Below are positions 42,829-52,984 of a stretch of DNA of 64,000 nucleotides, in pieces. The notes beneath the pieces are model-generated. The model made no database searches and was not told the DNA's origin. It was given only the letters and a program-made list of their open reading frames with translations. The stretch's first letter is position 1; each line of letters starts with the position of its first letter. The translations under genes were made by a program, and so were the position numbers. The DNA is from Streptococcus sp. NPS 308 (GTDB lineage Bacteria > Bacillota > Bacilli > Lactobacillales > Streptococcaceae). The stretch covers positions 1,335,001 to 1,399,000 of the forward strand of contig NZ_AP017652.1 of assembly GCF_002355895.1 (NCBI RefSeq). Reading direction: 5' to 3'.

Positions 42829-44055
42829 TCATGTAAGCGGTTTTTGGATTTCCTTTTTGATTGAACGCCCTAGATAATAAGACAAAGCCAAGGCTATACT
42901 ATATAAAATGAGAAAAACGAACAAGGTTTGTGTGTAAGAATGAGCTATTTTATAAGTCTCTGCTAATAAAATAGGCCCTGCTAAACCAGCCATTGCCCAA
43001 GCTGTTAAAATATATCCATGTAGAGCTGCCAATTCCTTGGTTCCAAAAATATCACTGAGATAAGCCGGAATCAATGAAAAACCAGCTCCATAGCAAGTCA
43101 TCAAAATAGACATAGCGACTACAAATAAAATGGAATCTGTAAAGAGCCAAAGTGAGAGAGAAAAGAAAAGATTGACAAGCAGTAATATACTAAAGGTTAG
43201 AGGGCGACCGATATAGTCAGATAAACTCGCCCAGAGCAAACGACCAAACCCATTGAAAATCCCTAAAACTCCCACCATAACTGCTGCATGACTTGTAGAC
43301 AAGCCAGCCATTTCCTGTGCCATTGGCGATGCCGCTGAAATTAAGCCTAAACCACAAGCTATGTTGATAAAGAAAATAATCCAAAGTATATAAAACCGAT
43401 TGCTTTTCAAGGCCTGATTCGCAGCCATTCCTTGCGTCAAAGAGGCTGTTTTTTCTTTCCCTGAAACAGATAAAATTGCAAGCTCTTGCTCATTTGGACG
43501 CTTAATGAATTGTGAAGCTAGGAGCATGATAATAAAGTAACTTGCACCTAAAATATAAAAAGTTTCTACAAGCCCTACCCCTGCGATGAGATGTTGCGCT
43601 ATGGGACTAGTTAATAAAGAAGCAAAACCAAACCCCATAATCGCTAAACCTGTTGCGAGACCACGTTTATCAGGAAACCATTTTATAATCGTTGACACAG
43701 GGGTAATATAGCCTGCTCCCAAACCAAGCCCACCTAAAATGCCATAAGCGAGATACAACAACCACAGCTCCTGCCGATCTATTGCAAATCCTGTTAAGAT
43801 ATTTCCACCTGCGTATAGAAAAGCAGATAGACTCCCCATGACTCTCGGACCAAATTTTTCTACCAAACGCCCCATAAATGCAGCCGATAATCCCAAACAA
43901 AAGATTGCTAGACTGAAGGCAAAGGCAACAGAAGCCTGATCCCATCCCGTTTTTTCAATAATAGGGTTGCGATAAACACTCCAAGCATAAGTCGAACCCA
44001 GCATTAAGTGTAAAATGACCCCAGCAAAGGCAATAATATAACGATTCGATTTCAT
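42829..44055 (-). CDS. MFS transporter, oxalate/formate antiporter (OFA) type
   Basis: 408 residues, twelve membrane helices. The N-terminus (LMLGSTYAWSVYRNP) and GLGLGAGYITPVSTIIKWFPDKRGLATG block are characteristic of the OFA family of the major facilitator superfamily. Substrate cannot be told from sequence; monocarboxylates are plausible. Divergent from the flavoprotein reductase gene at 44248 and upstream of cshA on the same strand. Start follows AGGGGGTTTT. Confidence 0.85.
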   Translation of the reverse strand: MKSNRYIIAFAGVILHLMLGSTYAWSVYRNPIIEKTGWDQASVAFAFSLAIFCLGLSAAFMGRLVEKFGPRVMGSLSAFLYAGGNILTGFAIDRQELWLLYLAYGILGGLGLGAGYITPVSTIIKWFPDKRGLATGLAIMGFGFASLLTSPIAQHLIAGVGLVETFYILGASYFIIMLLASQFIKRPNEQELAILSVSGKEKTASLTQGMAANQALKSNRFYILWIIFFINIACGLGLISAASPMAQEMAGLSTSHAAVMVGVLGIFNGFGRLLWASLSDYIGRPLTFSILLLVNLFFSLSLWLFTDSILFVVAMSILMTCYGAGFSLIPAYLSDIFGTKELAALHGYILTAWAMAGLAGPILLAETYKIAHSYTQTLFVFLILYSIALALSYYLGRSIKKEIQKPLT

Positions 44056-44247
44056 AAAACCCCCTATTTTCGAACATTTATTCTATTTTATATAAAAATA
44101 GATAGGATTTTAGTTTATCAAGCTTGTCAAAAAATTACTAGTTTTTTGTCTGGAAAGCGTTTTTATCTTTTTCTGTCTTTTTCGTAGCAGAATTGTGCAA
44201 AAGTTTTTTTCTTGTGCTAGAATGAAATTCGAATAGGAGGACTATAA

Positions 44248-45564
44248 ATGTTAACATATGATTTAATCGTTATTGGATTTGGTAAAGCTGGGAAAACACT
44301 AGCTGGTAAATTGGCTTCAACTGGCAAAAAAGTTGCCCTCATTGAACGTAGCAAAGCTATGTACGGTGGAACTTGTATCAACATCGGTTGTATCCCAACT
44401 AAGACCTTATTAGTTGCTGCTGAGAAAGACTTGTCTTTTGAAGAAGTCATTGCTACCAAAAATACCATCACTAGTCGCCTCAACGGCAAAAACTATGCTA
44501 CTGTTGCGGGAACAGGTGTAGATATCTTTGATGCGGAAGCTCACTTCCTTTCAAACAAAATCATCAAAATCCAGGCTGGTGATGAAAAACAAGAGCTGAC
44601 TGCTGAAACTATCGTTATCAACACTGGTGCTGTTTCAAACGTCTTGCCAATCCCTGGACTTGCTACAAGCAAAAACGTCTTTGACTCAACAGGTATCCAA
44701 AACTTGGACAAATTGCCTGAAAAACTTGGTGTCCTTGGTGGCGGAAACATTGGTCTTGAATTTGCAGGACTCTACAACAAACTTGGTAGCAAAGTCACAG
44801 TCCTAGATGCCTTGGATACATTCCTTCCTCGTGCAGAACCTTCCATTGCAGCTCTTGCTAAACAATACATGGAAGAAGACGGCATTGAATTGCTTCAAAA
44901 CATCCGTACTACTGAAATCAAAAACGACGGTGACCAAGTGCTTGTCGTAACTGAAAAGGAAACCTACCGTTTCGACGCCCTTCTCTACGCAACTGGACGT
45001 AAGCCAAACGTAGAACCACTTCAACTTGAAAATACCGATATTGAGCTAACGGAGCGTGGTGCTATCAAGGTTGACAAACACTGTCAAACAAACGTTCCTG
45101 GTGTCTTTGCAGTTGGAGACGTCAACGGTGGACCTCAATTTACCTACATTTCACTTGATGACTTCCGTGTTGTCTACAGCTATCTTGCTGGAGATGGCAG
45201 CTACACACTCGAAGACCGTCTCAATGTGCCAAACACCATGTTCATCACACCTGCACTTTCACAAGTTGGTTTGACGGAAAGCCAAGCAGCTGATTTGAAA
45301 CTTCCATACGCTGTGAAGGAAATCCCTGTTGCAGCAATGCCTCGTGGTCACGTAAATGGCGACCTTCGCGGAGCCTTCAAAGCTGTTGTCAATACTGAAA
45401 CAAAAGAAATTCTCGGAGCAAGCATCTTCTCAGAAGGCTCTCAAGAAATCATCAACATCATTACTGTAGCTATGGATAACAAAATCCCATACACTTACTT
45501 CACAAAACAAATCTTCACTCACCCAACATTGGCTGAAAACTTGAATGACTTGTTTGCGATTTAA
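44248..45564 (+). CDS. har: Flavoprotein disulfide reductase, RclA/hypothiocyanite reductase type
   Basis: 438 residues of the class I pyridine nucleotide-disulfide oxidoreductase family. FAD site DLIVIGFGKAGKTLAG, redox pair GGTCINIGCIPTKT (Cys43, Cys48), NAD(P)H site GVLGGGNIGLEFAGL, second FAD site GVFAVGDVNGG and C-terminal dimerisation domain with FTHPTLAENL. The pneumococcal ortholog, as I recall, reduces hypothiocyanous acid (Har), protecting against lactoperoxidase products of H2O2; this fits a peroxide-producing organism. SD AGGAGGACTATAA; extended -10 TGCTAGAAT at 44216-44224. Confidence 0.85.
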   Translation: MLTYDLIVIGFGKAGKTLAGKLASTGKKVALIERSKAMYGGTCINIGCIPTKTLLVAAEKDLSFEEVIATKNTITSRLNGKNYATVAGTGVDIFDAEAHFLSNKIIKIQAGDEKQELTAETIVINTGAVSNVLPIPGLATSKNVFDSTGIQNLDKLPEKLGVLGGGNIGLEFAGLYNKLGSKVTVLDALDTFLPRAEPSIAALAKQYMEEDGIELLQNIRTTEIKNDGDQVLVVTEKETYRFDALLYATGRKPNVEPLQLENTDIELTERGAIKVDKHCQTNVPGVFAVGDVNGGPQFTYISLDDFRVVYSYLAGDGSYTLEDRLNVPNTMFITPALSQVGLTESQAADLKLPYAVKEIPVAAMPRGHVNGDLRGAFKAVVNTETKEILGASIFSEGSQEIINIITVAMDNKIPYTYFTKQIFTHPTLAENLNDLFAI

Positions 45565-45584
45565 GTTGAGACTACATCGTATCT

Positions 45585-45608
45585 AACAGCCCTCATCGGG
45601 CTGTTTTT
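45585..45608 (+). terminator. Terminator of the flavoprotein reductase gene
   Basis: AACAGCCC-TCATC-GGGCTGTTTTT hairpin 20 bp behind the stop codon. Confidence 0.92.
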
Positions 45609-45650
45609 GTTTATGCGAAATCTCAAATCTGTCTTTTCTTTCTTTTATGA

Positions 45651-45656
45651 TATAAT
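45651..45656 (+). promoter_or_regulatory. murT -10 element, 6 nt before the ATG
   Basis: Extended -10 TGATATAAT (TATAAT at 45651-45656), then AGAAAC and the ATG at 45663. No ribosome site is present in the short gap or just upstream, so the message is predicted to be leaderless. Confidence 0.7.
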
Positions 45657-45662
45657 AGAAAC

Positions 45663-47006
45663 ATGAAATTAAAAACTACTTTGGGCCTTCTTGCTGGGCG
45701 TTCTTCTCACTTTATTTTGAGTCGTCTTGGACGTGGAAGTACGCTCCCTGGAAAACTTGCCCTTCAATTTGATAAAGATATTTTACAACATTTAGCTAAG
45801 AACTACGAGATTGTTGTGGTAACTGGTACCAATGGGAAAACCTTGACGACCGCTCTCACTGTCGGTATCCTAAAGGAAATTTATGGTCAAGTTTTAACGA
45901 ATCCAAGTGGTGCCAACATGATTACGGGGATTACAACGACTTTCTTGACAGCCAAATCTTCTAAAACAGGCAAGAACATCGCTGTCCTTGAAATCGATGA
46001 AGCCAGTCTCTCACATATCTGTGACTACATCCATCCTAGTCTTTTCGTCATCACCAATATCTTCCGCGATCAGATGGACCGCTACGGTGAAATCTATACA
46101 ACCTATAACATGATTTTGGACGCTATTCGAAAAGTTCCTACAGCTACTGTTCTGCTGAACGGTGATAGTCCGCTTTTCTACAAGCCTGCAATTTCAAATC
46201 CTATTCAGTATTTTGGTTTTGATCTAGAAAAAGGTCCAGCACAACTGGCTCACTACAATACTGAAGGTATTCTCTGCCCTGAATGTCAAAGTATTTTGAA
46301 ATATGAACTCAATACATATGCCAACTTGGGAGCTTATATCTGTGAAAATTGTGGATGCAAGCGTCCTGAATTGGACTACCGTCTAACAGAATTGGTTGAG
46401 TTGACTAACAATCGTTCTCGCTTTGTTATCGACGGACAAGAATATGGTATTCAAATCGGTGGCCTCTACAATATCTACAACGCCCTAGCTGCAGTTGCCA
46501 TCGCCCGTTTCCTCGGCGCAGATTCTCAACTGATCAAACAAGGTTTTGACAAGAGTCGTGCTGTCTTTGGACGCCAAGAAACCTTCCATATCGGGGATAA
46601 AGAATGTACCCTCGTTTTGATTAAAAATCCAGTCGGTGCAACCCAGGCCATCGAAATGATCAAACTAGCTCCTTATCCATTTAGTCTATCTGTTCTCCTC
46701 AATGCTAACTATGCAGACGGGATTGATACCAGCTGGATTTGGGATGCTGATTTTGAACAAATAACTGACATGGATATTCCAGAAATTAACGCTGGAGGAG
46801 TACGTCATTCGGAAATCGCTCGTCGTCTACGTGTTACTGGCTATCCAGCCGATAAGATTACTGAAACAAGTAGCTTGGAACAAGTCCTTAAAACGATTGA
46901 AGCTCAAGACTGCAAGCATGCTTATATCCTTGCGACTTATACAGCTATGCTGGAGTTCCGAGAACTTCTTGCCAATCGTCAGATTGTTAGAAAGGAGATG
47001 AACTAA
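45663..47006 (+). CDS. murT: Lipid II isoglutaminyl synthase subunit MurT
   Basis: Mur-ligase-like subunit that activates the D-Glu alpha-carboxyl of lipid II for amidation with GatD. 447 residues. ATP loop [15 protein letters not shown] (near 52-66), central Mur-ligase blocks, a four-Cys zinc ribbon (CPEC ... CENCGC, about 205-235) typical of MurT, and the C-terminal DUF1727 domain. Its stop shares one base with the gatD start. The amidated D-isoglutamine is needed for transpeptidation and, in pneumococcus, for viability. Confidence 0.94.
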   Translation: MKLKTTLGLLAGRSSHFILSRLGRGSTLPGKLALQFDKDILQHLAKNYEIVVVTGTNGKTLTTALTVGILKEIYGQVLTNPSGANMITGITTTFLTAKSSKTGKNIAVLEIDEASLSHICDYIHPSLFVITNIFRDQMDRYGEIYTTYNMILDAIRKVPTATVLLNGDSPLFYKPAISNPIQYFGFDLEKGPAQLAHYNTEGILCPECQSILKYELNTYANLGAYICENCGCKRPELDYRLTELVELTNNRSRFVIDGQEYGIQIGGLYNIYNALAAVAIARFLGADSQLIKQGFDKSRAVFGRQETFHIGDKECTLVLIKNPVGATQAIEMIKLAPYPFSLSVLLNANYADGIDTSWIWDADFEQITDMDIPEINAGGVRHSEIARRLRVTGYPADKITETSSLEQVLKTIEAQDCKHAYILATYTAMLEFRELLANRQIVRKEMN

Positions 47007-47788
47007 TGGTTTATACTTCACTTTCCTCAAAAGACGGCAACTATCCATACCAGCTAAATATCGCCCACCTCTACGGCAATCTCATGAACACCTACGGGGA
47101 TAACGGGAATATCCTCATGCTCAAGTATGTAGCTGAAAAACTTGGGGCTCATGTAACAGTTGATATCGTTTCACTCCATGATAGCTTCGATGAAAATCAC
47201 TACGATATCGCCTTTTTCGGTGGTGGTCAAGACTTTGAACAAAGCATCATCGCAGGCGACCTTCCTGCTAAAAAAGAGAGCATTGACAACTACATCCAAA
47301 ACGACGGAGTGGTTCTAGCTATCTGTGGCGGTTTCCAGCTACTGGGCCAATATTATGTTGAGGCTTCAGGGAAACGCATCGAAGGGCTAGGGGTCATGGG
47401 CCACTACACCCTCAACCAGACCAACAATCGCTTTATCGGCGACATCAAGATTCACAATGAAGACTTCGATGAAACCTACTATGGATTTGAAAATCACCAG
47501 GGACGTACCTTCCTCTCAGATGACCAAAAACCGCTGGGACAGGTGGTCTATGGAAATGGAAACAACGAGGAAAAGGTAGGCGAAGGGGTTCATTATAAGA
47601 ATGTCTTTGGCTCCTACTTCCACGGACCTATCCTCTCTCGTAATGCCAATCTAGCTTATCGCCTGGTTACTACTGCCCTCAAGAAGAAATACGGTCAGGA
47701 TATCCAACTCCCTGCCTATGAGGACATCCTCAGTCAAGAAATCGCTGAAGAATACAGCGACGTCAAAAGTAAGGCAGACTTTTCTTAA
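47006..47788 (+). CDS. gatD: Lipid II isoglutaminyl synthase glutamine amidotransferase GatD
   Basis: 260 residues, class I glutaminase subunit supplying ammonia to MurT. Nucleophile Cys107 in [12 protein letters not shown], catalytic His in GSYFHGPIL (about 201), and Arg/Asn contacts in the N-terminal [15 protein letters not shown] block common to CobB/CobQ-like amidotransferases. Overlaps murT by one base and is followed by a terminator, so murT-gatD is a closed two-gene operon. Confidence 0.94.
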   Translation: MVYTSLSSKDGNYPYQLNIAHLYGNLMNTYGDNGNILMLKYVAEKLGAHVTVDIVSLHDSFDENHYDIAFFGGGQDFEQSIIAGDLPAKKESIDNYIQNDGVVLAICGGFQLLGQYYVEASGKRIEGLGVMGHYTLNQTNNRFIGDIKIHNEDFDETYYGFENHQGRTFLSDDQKPLGQVVYGNGNNEEKVGEGVHYKNVFGSYFHGPILSRNANLAYRLVTTALKKKYGQDIQLPAYEDILSQEIAEEYSDVKSKADFS

Positions 47789-47805
47789 ACTAAGGAAAAT
47801 TAGAT

Positions 47806-47838
47806 AAAAGAACTCCCCTATCTTGTCGGAGTTCTTTT
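47806..47838 (+). terminator. murT-gatD terminator
   Basis: AAAAGAACTCC and GGAGTTCTTTTT form the stem, with the loop CCCTATCTTGTC-like between them. Confidence 0.92.
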
Positions 47839-47915
47839 TGCCTGTTCTTTTACCCTTCTCCCTTGCATTTTCTCTCATTTTTTGCCAAAATAGAGGGGTA
47901 GAAAGAAGGTAGCAT

Positions 47916-48998
47916 ATGTCTAAATTACAACAAATCGTAACATATCTTGAATCAGAAAAAATAGACGTCGCTGTCGTATCTGACCCCGTCACTATTAATT
48001 ACCTCACTGGCTTTTACAGTGATCCCCATGAACGCCAAATGTTCCTCTTTGTTCTTGCAGATCAGGAACCTCTCCTCTTTGTCCCAGCTCTCGAAGTAGA
48101 ACGTGCAAGTAGCACCGTTTCCTTCCCAGTTGTGGGCTATGTGGATTCTGAAAATCCATGGCAAAAAATCAAAAACGCTTTGCCTCAACTTGACTTCAAA
48201 CGTGTGACAGTCGAGTTTGACAACCTCATCTTGACCAAATACCATGGTCTGAAAACTGTCTTTGAAACTGCTGAGTTTGAAAACCTCACTCCTCGCATCC
48301 AACGCATGCGCCTCATCAAATCAGCTGATGAAGTCCAAAAAATGATGCTTGCAGGTCTCTATGCTGATAAGGCTGTAAAAGTTGGTTTTGACAACATTTC
48401 TCTTGACAAGACTGAGACAGATATCATTGCCCAAATCGACTTTGCCATGAAACGTGAAGGCTATGAAATGAGCTTTGATACCATGGTCTTGACTGGCGAT
48501 AATGCTGCAAATCCGCACGGTATCCCAGCAGCAAACAAAGTTGAAAAGGACGCCCTTCTCCTCTTTGACCTTGGTGTCATGGTTAATGGCTACGCCTCAG
48601 ATATGACTCGTACGGTCGCTGTCGGTAAGCCTGACCAATTCAAGAAAGACATTTACAACTTGACCCTTGAAGCCCAACAAGCTGCCCTTGACTTTATCAA
48701 GCCAGGTGTGACTGCACATGAAGTTGACCGCGCTGCCCGTGAAGTCATTGAAAAAGCTGGTTACGGTGAGTACTTCAACCACCGTCTCGGTCACGGTATC
48801 GGTATGGATGTCCACGAATACCCTTCTATCATGGAAGGAAACGACATGGTCATCGAAGAAGGCATGTGTTTCTCTGTTGAACCTGGTATCTATATCCCGG
48901 GCAAAGTCGGTGTTCGTATCGAAGACTGCGGTGTTGTCACTAAGGATGGATTTGACCTCTTTACCAGCACCAGCAAAGATTTGCTTTATTTTGATTAA
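47916..48998 (+). CDS. pepQ: Xaa-Pro dipeptidase PepQ
   Basis: M24 metallopeptidase cleaving X-Pro dipeptides, 360 residues. N-terminal creatinase-like domain (to about 125), then pita-bread catalytic domain with metal ligands in LLFDLGVMVNGYASDMTRT (two Asp), GHGIGMDVHEYPS (His), CFSVEPGIY (Glu) and VRIEDCGVV (Glu). Full length. SD GAAGGTAGCAT; one-gene unit ending in a bidirectional terminator. Confidence 0.94.
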   Translation: MSKLQQIVTYLESEKIDVAVVSDPVTINYLTGFYSDPHERQMFLFVLADQEPLLFVPALEVERASSTVSFPVVGYVDSENPWQKIKNALPQLDFKRVTVEFDNLILTKYHGLKTVFETAEFENLTPRIQRMRLIKSADEVQKMMLAGLYADKAVKVGFDNISLDKTETDIIAQIDFAMKREGYEMSFDTMVLTGDNAANPHGIPAANKVEKDALLLFDLGVMVNGYASDMTRTVAVGKPDQFKKDIYNLTLEAQQAALDFIKPGVTAHEVDRAAREVIEKAGYGEYFNHRLGHGIGMDVHEYPSIMEGNDMVIEEGMCFSVEPGIYIPGKVGVRIEDCGVVTKDGFDLFTSTSKDLLYFD

Positions 48999-49012
48999 AC
49001 ATAGAGACAAGC

Positions 49013-49042
49013 AAAAAGTCAGCTCAAATAGCTGACTTTTTT
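49013..49042. terminator. Bidirectional terminator between pepQ and the ECF gene
   Basis: AAAAAGTCAGCT-CAAAT-AGCTGACTTTTTTA, perfect stem between convergent units. Confidence 0.92.
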
Positions 49043-49502
49043 ATTTTATCTTCTTAACACTCTGAAAAATTACAAACCCTACAATCATTCCCAAGGTATT
49101 TTGCAGGAAGTTTGGAAGGATTTCTGGCAAGGCTGCTGACCAGCCATTCATTAGGGTAGAACCTAGGGCGTAGCCACTTACCATGACGATAGTAGCCAAG
49201 ACAAGGCCTAGCCATTGCCACTTCCCTTTAAAACCTGCAAAAAATCCTTGCAAGCCATGGTTCACTAAACTAAAGAACATCCACTGTGGATAGCCTGATA
49301 AAAGGTCAATTAGGAATCCTGCTAGTCCTCCAACGACAGCTCCTTCTTTACTGCCAAAGTAAAAGGCAGTAAAGAAAATACCTGCATCCAAGAGAGTCAA
49401 TATTCCTGTTGGCGTTCCAATTTTCAAGTAATAACCTAGAACCACAGAAAGGGCGGTTAGAAGGGATACAAGGGCGATTTTAGTTGTTTTTGTTTGCTTC
49501 AT
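49041..49502 (-). CDS. ECF transporter S component, probably for vitamin B6 (PdxU2-like)
   Basis: 153 residues, five to six membrane segments, S-component N-terminal pattern [22 protein letters not shown] and the loop GFLIDLLSGYPQWMFFSLVNHGLQG. Its start lies inside the end of the pyridoxine kinase-like gene (23-bp overlap), so the two are co-translated; such pairing points to pyridoxine uptake. No ECF ATPase/T module gene adjoins it; a shared module elsewhere would energize it. Substrate inferred from context only. Confidence 0.8.
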   Translation of the reverse strand: MKQTKTTKIALVSLLTALSVVLGYYLKIGTPTGILTLLDAGIFFTAFYFGSKEGAVVGGLAGFLIDLLSGYPQWMFFSLVNHGLQGFFAGFKGKWQWLGLVLATIVMVSGYALGSTLMNGWSAALPEILPNFLQNTLGMIVGFVIFQSVKKIK

Positions 49503-50253
49503 ATTGTCTTACTCCATATTGATCTGCTTGTGCAATGGCACGGTAAACGAAAGCTTTAGAGCTCTCCACTGCTGTTAAAAGTTCATCACCTTTAACCAAG
49601 TGACTGGCAATGCTTGAGGCAAAGGTACAACCTGCCCCAGCATTCTGTCCTTGGATAACGGGATTTTCTAGGATAGTAAAAGTTTGTCCATCATAAAAGA
49701 CATCCACAGCCTTGTCTTGTCTGAGACGATTGCCTCCCTTGATAATAACTGCTGGCACTCCTAAATCATGCAATTTCTGCGCTGCAGCTTTCATATCTTC
49801 CAAAGTTTTGATTTCTTGACCCGCCAACAATTCTGCTTCAGGAAGATTTGGCGTAATCACACTGACATGAGGAAAAAAGCGAATCAACTCTTGACAGAGT
49901 TGGCTGACTGCCACATCATGGGTTTCCTTGCAGACCAAGACGGGGTCCAATACCACCGGCACTCCAGGACGTTGCTTGATAAAGTCCAGTGCCTTCTCAG
50001 CCACACTGACAGTAGGGAGAAGACCAATCTTGATCCCTGCAAAGTCCACGTCACGCAAACTATCCAACTCATGTTGAAAAATAGTATCGTCCGTAGGAAA
50101 GACTTCAAACCCCTTTTCTGTCAAGGATGTCAAACAAGTTACAGCTACAAAGCCATGCAAGCCGTTCAATGTATAGGTAGCCAAATCAGCTGACAAACCA
50201 CCACCACTAAAAATATCATTCCCAGAAAGAGCTAAAATACGATTATTCTTCAT
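49480..50253 (-). CDS. pdxK: ThiD-like pyridoxine/pyridoxal kinase
   Basis: 257 residues, ribokinase-like, related to Thi[53 protein letters not shown] and the [16 protein letters not shown] anion hole with catalytic Cys. It differs from the window's ThiD in the N-terminal motif ([10 protein letters not shown] instead of AGTDPSGGAG), as in the PdxK subgroup. It overlaps truA by 11 bp and the ECF gene by 23 bp. B6 kinase is the more likely role, HMP kinase the alternative. Confidence 0.8.
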   Translation of the reverse strand: MKNNRILALSGNDIFSGGGLSADLATYTLNGLHGFVAVTCLTSLTEKGFEVFPTDDTIFQHELDSLRDVDFAGIKIGLLPTVSVAEKALDFIKQRPGVPVVLDPVLVCKETHDVAVSQLCQELIRFFPHVSVITPNLPEAELLAGQEIKTLEDMKAAAQKLHDLGVPAVIIKGGNRLRQDKAVDVFYDGQTFTILENPVIQGQNAGAGCTFASSIASHLVKGDELLTAVESSKAFVYRAIAQADQYGVRQYEANKNN

Positions 50254-50992
50254 AACGAATCTCCTTTAAATACAAGCCATTTGGTGCTGCAGTAGGACCA
50301 GCAAGCTGCCTGTCCTTCTTCTCCAAGATGAGATCAATCTGCTCAACTGGCATGCGGTTGTTGCCGATTTTGAGAAGAGTTCCCACCATATTGCGAATCT
50401 GTTTATATAAGAATCCATTTCCTGAAAAGGTAAAGGTCAAAAACTGGCCTGTATCATCCACCCCAAGACTCGCTTCTGTGATGGTGCGAACCTTATCCTC
50501 CACACTAGTCCCAGAGGCTGTAAAACCAGTGAAATCATGGGTTCCTTCTAGCTTTTTGATTGCTATCTGCATCCGTTCCACATCGAGCGGATAAGGAAAG
50601 TGAGTAGCATAGTGACGGCGCATAGGATTTTTGGGACGCCCTCTATCCACGATAAACTCATAGGTCTTGCTATGTTTTGCATAACGGCAATGAAAATCAT
50701 CCGCCACATGCTCCATCGAGATTACATCAATATCTTCAGGAGATTGGGTATCCAGGGCAAAACGAAGCTTCTCCTCATCCATCTGATAGGGAAGATCAAA
50801 ATGAATGACCTGACCAAGAGCATGAACCCCACTATCCGTCCGACCAGCACCGTGGACAGTGATGGTCTGTCCTTTATTGAGTCTCGTTAAGGTTTTTTCG
50901 ATTTCCTCTTGAACGCTCCGCGCATGAGGCTGGCGCTGAAAACCAGCAAAGGCATAACCGTCATAGGAAATGATTGCTTTATATCTTGTCAT
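50243..50992 (-). CDS. truA: tRNA pseudouridine(38-40) synthase TruA
   Basis: 249 residues from [12 protein letters not shown]. Catalytic Asp in [31 protein letters not shown] at the N-terminus and [12 protein letters not shown] near the C-terminus are standard. The start at 50992 is chosen over a position 36 bases upstream because the promoter TTGTTT-17-TAAAAT ends only 7 nt before it; no SD is seen. First gene of truA-pdxK-ECF. Confidence 0.94.
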   Translation of the reverse strand: MTRYKAIISYDGYAFAGFQRQPHARSVQEEIEKTLTRLNKGQTITVHGAGRTDSGVHALGQVIHFDLPYQMDEEKLRFALDTQSPEDIDVISMEHVADDFHCRYAKHSKTYEFIVDRGRPKNPMRRHYATHFPYPLDVERMQIAIKKLEGTHDFTGFTASGTSVEDKVRTITEASLGVDDTGQFLTFTFSGNGFLYKQIRNMVGTLLKIGNNRMPVEQIDLILEKKDRQLAGPTAAPNGLYLKEIRYEE

Positions 50993-50999
50993 AACTTCT

Positions 51000-51028
51000 A
51001 TTTTATCAGGAAATAAAAGTGTAAACAA
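51000..51028 (-). promoter_or_regulatory. truA promoter, 7 nt before the ATG
   Basis: TTGTTT (51028-51023), 17-bp spacer, extended -10 TGATAAAAT with TAAAAT at 51005-51000, then AGAAGTT and the ATG at 50992. Confidence 0.65.
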
Positions 51029-51091
51029 GTTTAAAAACTAATAATTGTCTGGGTACAAAAACTCCGAAAAGAAAAACTTAGGAAATCAAGC

Positions 51092-52243
51092 CTAAGCTCT
51101 CTTTTGAAGTGCGTACATAACAAAGATAGAAGTGACAATCAACCAGCATCCTAGAATGGTGAAGACCAACATACCGTTTTGAGTCACAAAGCCAATCGCC
51201 CCAAGAATGAAAGGTGTCGTAAAGGCTCCAAAGCTGCATCCTAGCACTGCAAAAGATGTTGCCTGATTAAGGAGCTTGGCTGGGATTCTTTCAGAAAGAA
51301 GCTGAAAGACAGTGGTCAAGGCTACGCTGTAGGCAAAACCTGCCACAACACTTCCAACTACCATCACACCCAATGACGGAGACAAGGCAATCACAATCTG
51401 ACCCAATCCAAAGGTGATACCTGACCAAAGAAGCAACCTTTCTTTAAACAGAGAGATAAAGAAAGAAAAACTCACACCTGCCAAGATACCAATCAACTGC
51501 ATGATACTTAAAACCAAACTCGATAACTGGGCATCCCCTAGACCTCTTTCTACCATCAGACTAGGAATACGAATGGTGATAGCTGTGTTGGTACAGACAA
51601 CGACTGCTGCTTCAACAGCCAAAAGGAAAATCAAGCCTTTCATCTGTCCTGTCAGACGAGCGCTTTCAACCTCTTTTTTCTTAGTCTCTTTCTTTTCTTT
51701 TCCATAAGGGACAAATAGCAGATAAAGGATCAACACTAAAAATCCAGCACTATAAGCTAAAAAGGTCGCTGTCCATCCAAAGGAAAGGAGTTGACCTACC
51801 ATTAGAGTTAAAATCGAAGCACCAACCACCTCTGCTGATCCCCTTAGACCTAGCATCTGGATCCGTGTCTTTCCGTGATAGCGTTCACTGATAATGGAAA
51901 TGGCCTTGGCATTGATCATCCCCACACCCAAACCAAATAAAATCCGCATAGCAAAGACAAAGTTATAATCCTGATACCAGAAGGGAGCTGTTCCACCGAT
52001 AGAGAGGATGACAAGGCCCAGACTAATCTGAAGACGTTCAGGCAACAAACGTTCCAAAACCCCATTTAAGACTAGCATAATCATAATCCCAAAAGAAGGG
52101 AGGCTAACGAGAAGCTCGATTTGTTCTTTGGGATAGCCCTGATAGTAGTCAAACATAGCTGGTAGAGCACTTGAAATGGAAAAGGAAGTAATCAAAACGA
52201 GGGAGAGGGCTAGAATGCTAGCCCGTTCTAAATATTGTTTCAT
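51092..52243 (-). CDS. MFS transporter
   Basis: 383 residues, about eleven to twelve hydrophobic segments. Begins MKQYLERASILALSLVLITSFS; the cytoplasmic loop after helix 6 is Lys-rich (YGKEKKETKKKEVES). MFS motif A-like residues occur in GVLERLLPERLQISLG. Predicted drug or metabolite exporter; no substrate can be named. Single gene, SD AGAAAGAGAATCC. Confidence 0.8.
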   Translation of the reverse strand: MKQYLERASILALSLVLITSFSISSALPAMFDYYQGYPKEQIELLVSLPSFGIMIMLVLNGVLERLLPERLQISLGLVILSIGGTAPFWYQDYNFVFAMRILFGLGVGMINAKAISIISERYHGKTRIQMLGLRGSAEVVGASILTLMVGQLLSFGWTATFLAYSAGFLVLILYLLFVPYGKEKKETKKKEVESARLTGQMKGLIFLLAVEAAVVVCTNTAITIRIPSLMVERGLGDAQLSSLVLSIMQLIGILAGVSFSFFISLFKERLLLWSGITFGLGQIVIALSPSLGVMVVGSVVAGFAYSVALTTVFQLLSERIPAKLLNQATSFAVLGCSFGAFTTPFILGAIGFVTQNGMLVFTILGCWLIVTSIFVMYALQKRA

Positions 52244-52358
52244 GGATTCTCTTTCTGTTTTTTTCTCTCACTATCATATCTTTTTTTAAAGGATATGGCA
52301 AGAAAAGAAGGAGCCCAACTGACATAGGGACTCCGTCCTAATTTCCCTTATAGGAAGA

Positions 52359-52982
52359 CTATTTTCGCTTGATTTGCTTGATCAGGTAGAAGATAAATCC
52401 TGCAACCATATAGGCCACAAAGATAGTCAAACACCATTTAATAACCACGTCCCAACCCTTGGCCACATCTAAAAAGAAATAAGGGAAAGGACTAACCTTG
52501 GAATTTGGTACAGGTAGTTTCAATACTAAGCCATTAAAAAGGGCAAAAAGCATGTAAACCAAGGGCAAGATGGTCCACAATACTGGATCCCAGATCTTGT
52601 ATTGACCTTGCTTATCAAATAATAAGGTATCAGCTAGAAACCAAAGAGGAACGATATAGTGACAGAGGAAATTTTCCAAACGGTAAAAATCAGTCGCTAT
52701 CGGCGCTAGCATAAAATGGTAAATGACACAAGTAATCATGATACTCATGGTAACTCCGCCCTTGAGACGGAGTAGATGCCGACTTTGCCATTTTTCACCA
52801 GATTGTCTCATCACATAAAGCAGATAAGCTGTAAAAAGTGTTACCAAGAGATTGGATAGCACTGTATAGTAGAGGAGCATGCCAAAACCACCACGCTTGG
52901 TAATCTCTAGGTAAACTCCTGTGAAAGCCGCTAAGAACAAGAGCACACGGCTATAAAAGATAAATTTCAGGTTCATTTTCAT
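52359..52982 (-). CDS. Pr6Pr family six-helix membrane protein
   Basis: 207 residues, six predicted membrane helices (first at VLLFLAAFTGVYLEI, last at WCLTIFVAYMVAGFIFYLI), with the conserved polar stretch LENFLCHYIVPLWFLAD and YFFLDV of the Pr6Pr/DUF (FAR-17a/AIG1-like) type. Function unknown. It starts 2 bp after phnA ends and is therefore in its operon, although no functional link is evident. Confidence 0.72.
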   Translation of the reverse strand: MKMNLKFIFYSRVLLFLAAFTGVYLEITKRGGFGMLLYYTVLSNLLVTLFTAYLLYVMRQSGEKWQSRHLLRLKGGVTMSIMITCVIYHFMLAPIATDFYRLENFLCHYIVPLWFLADTLLFDKQGQYKIWDPVLWTILPLVYMLFALFNGLVLKLPVPNSKVSPFPYFFLDVAKGWDVVIKWCLTIFVAYMVAGFIFYLIKQIKRK

Positions 52983-52984
52983 GG

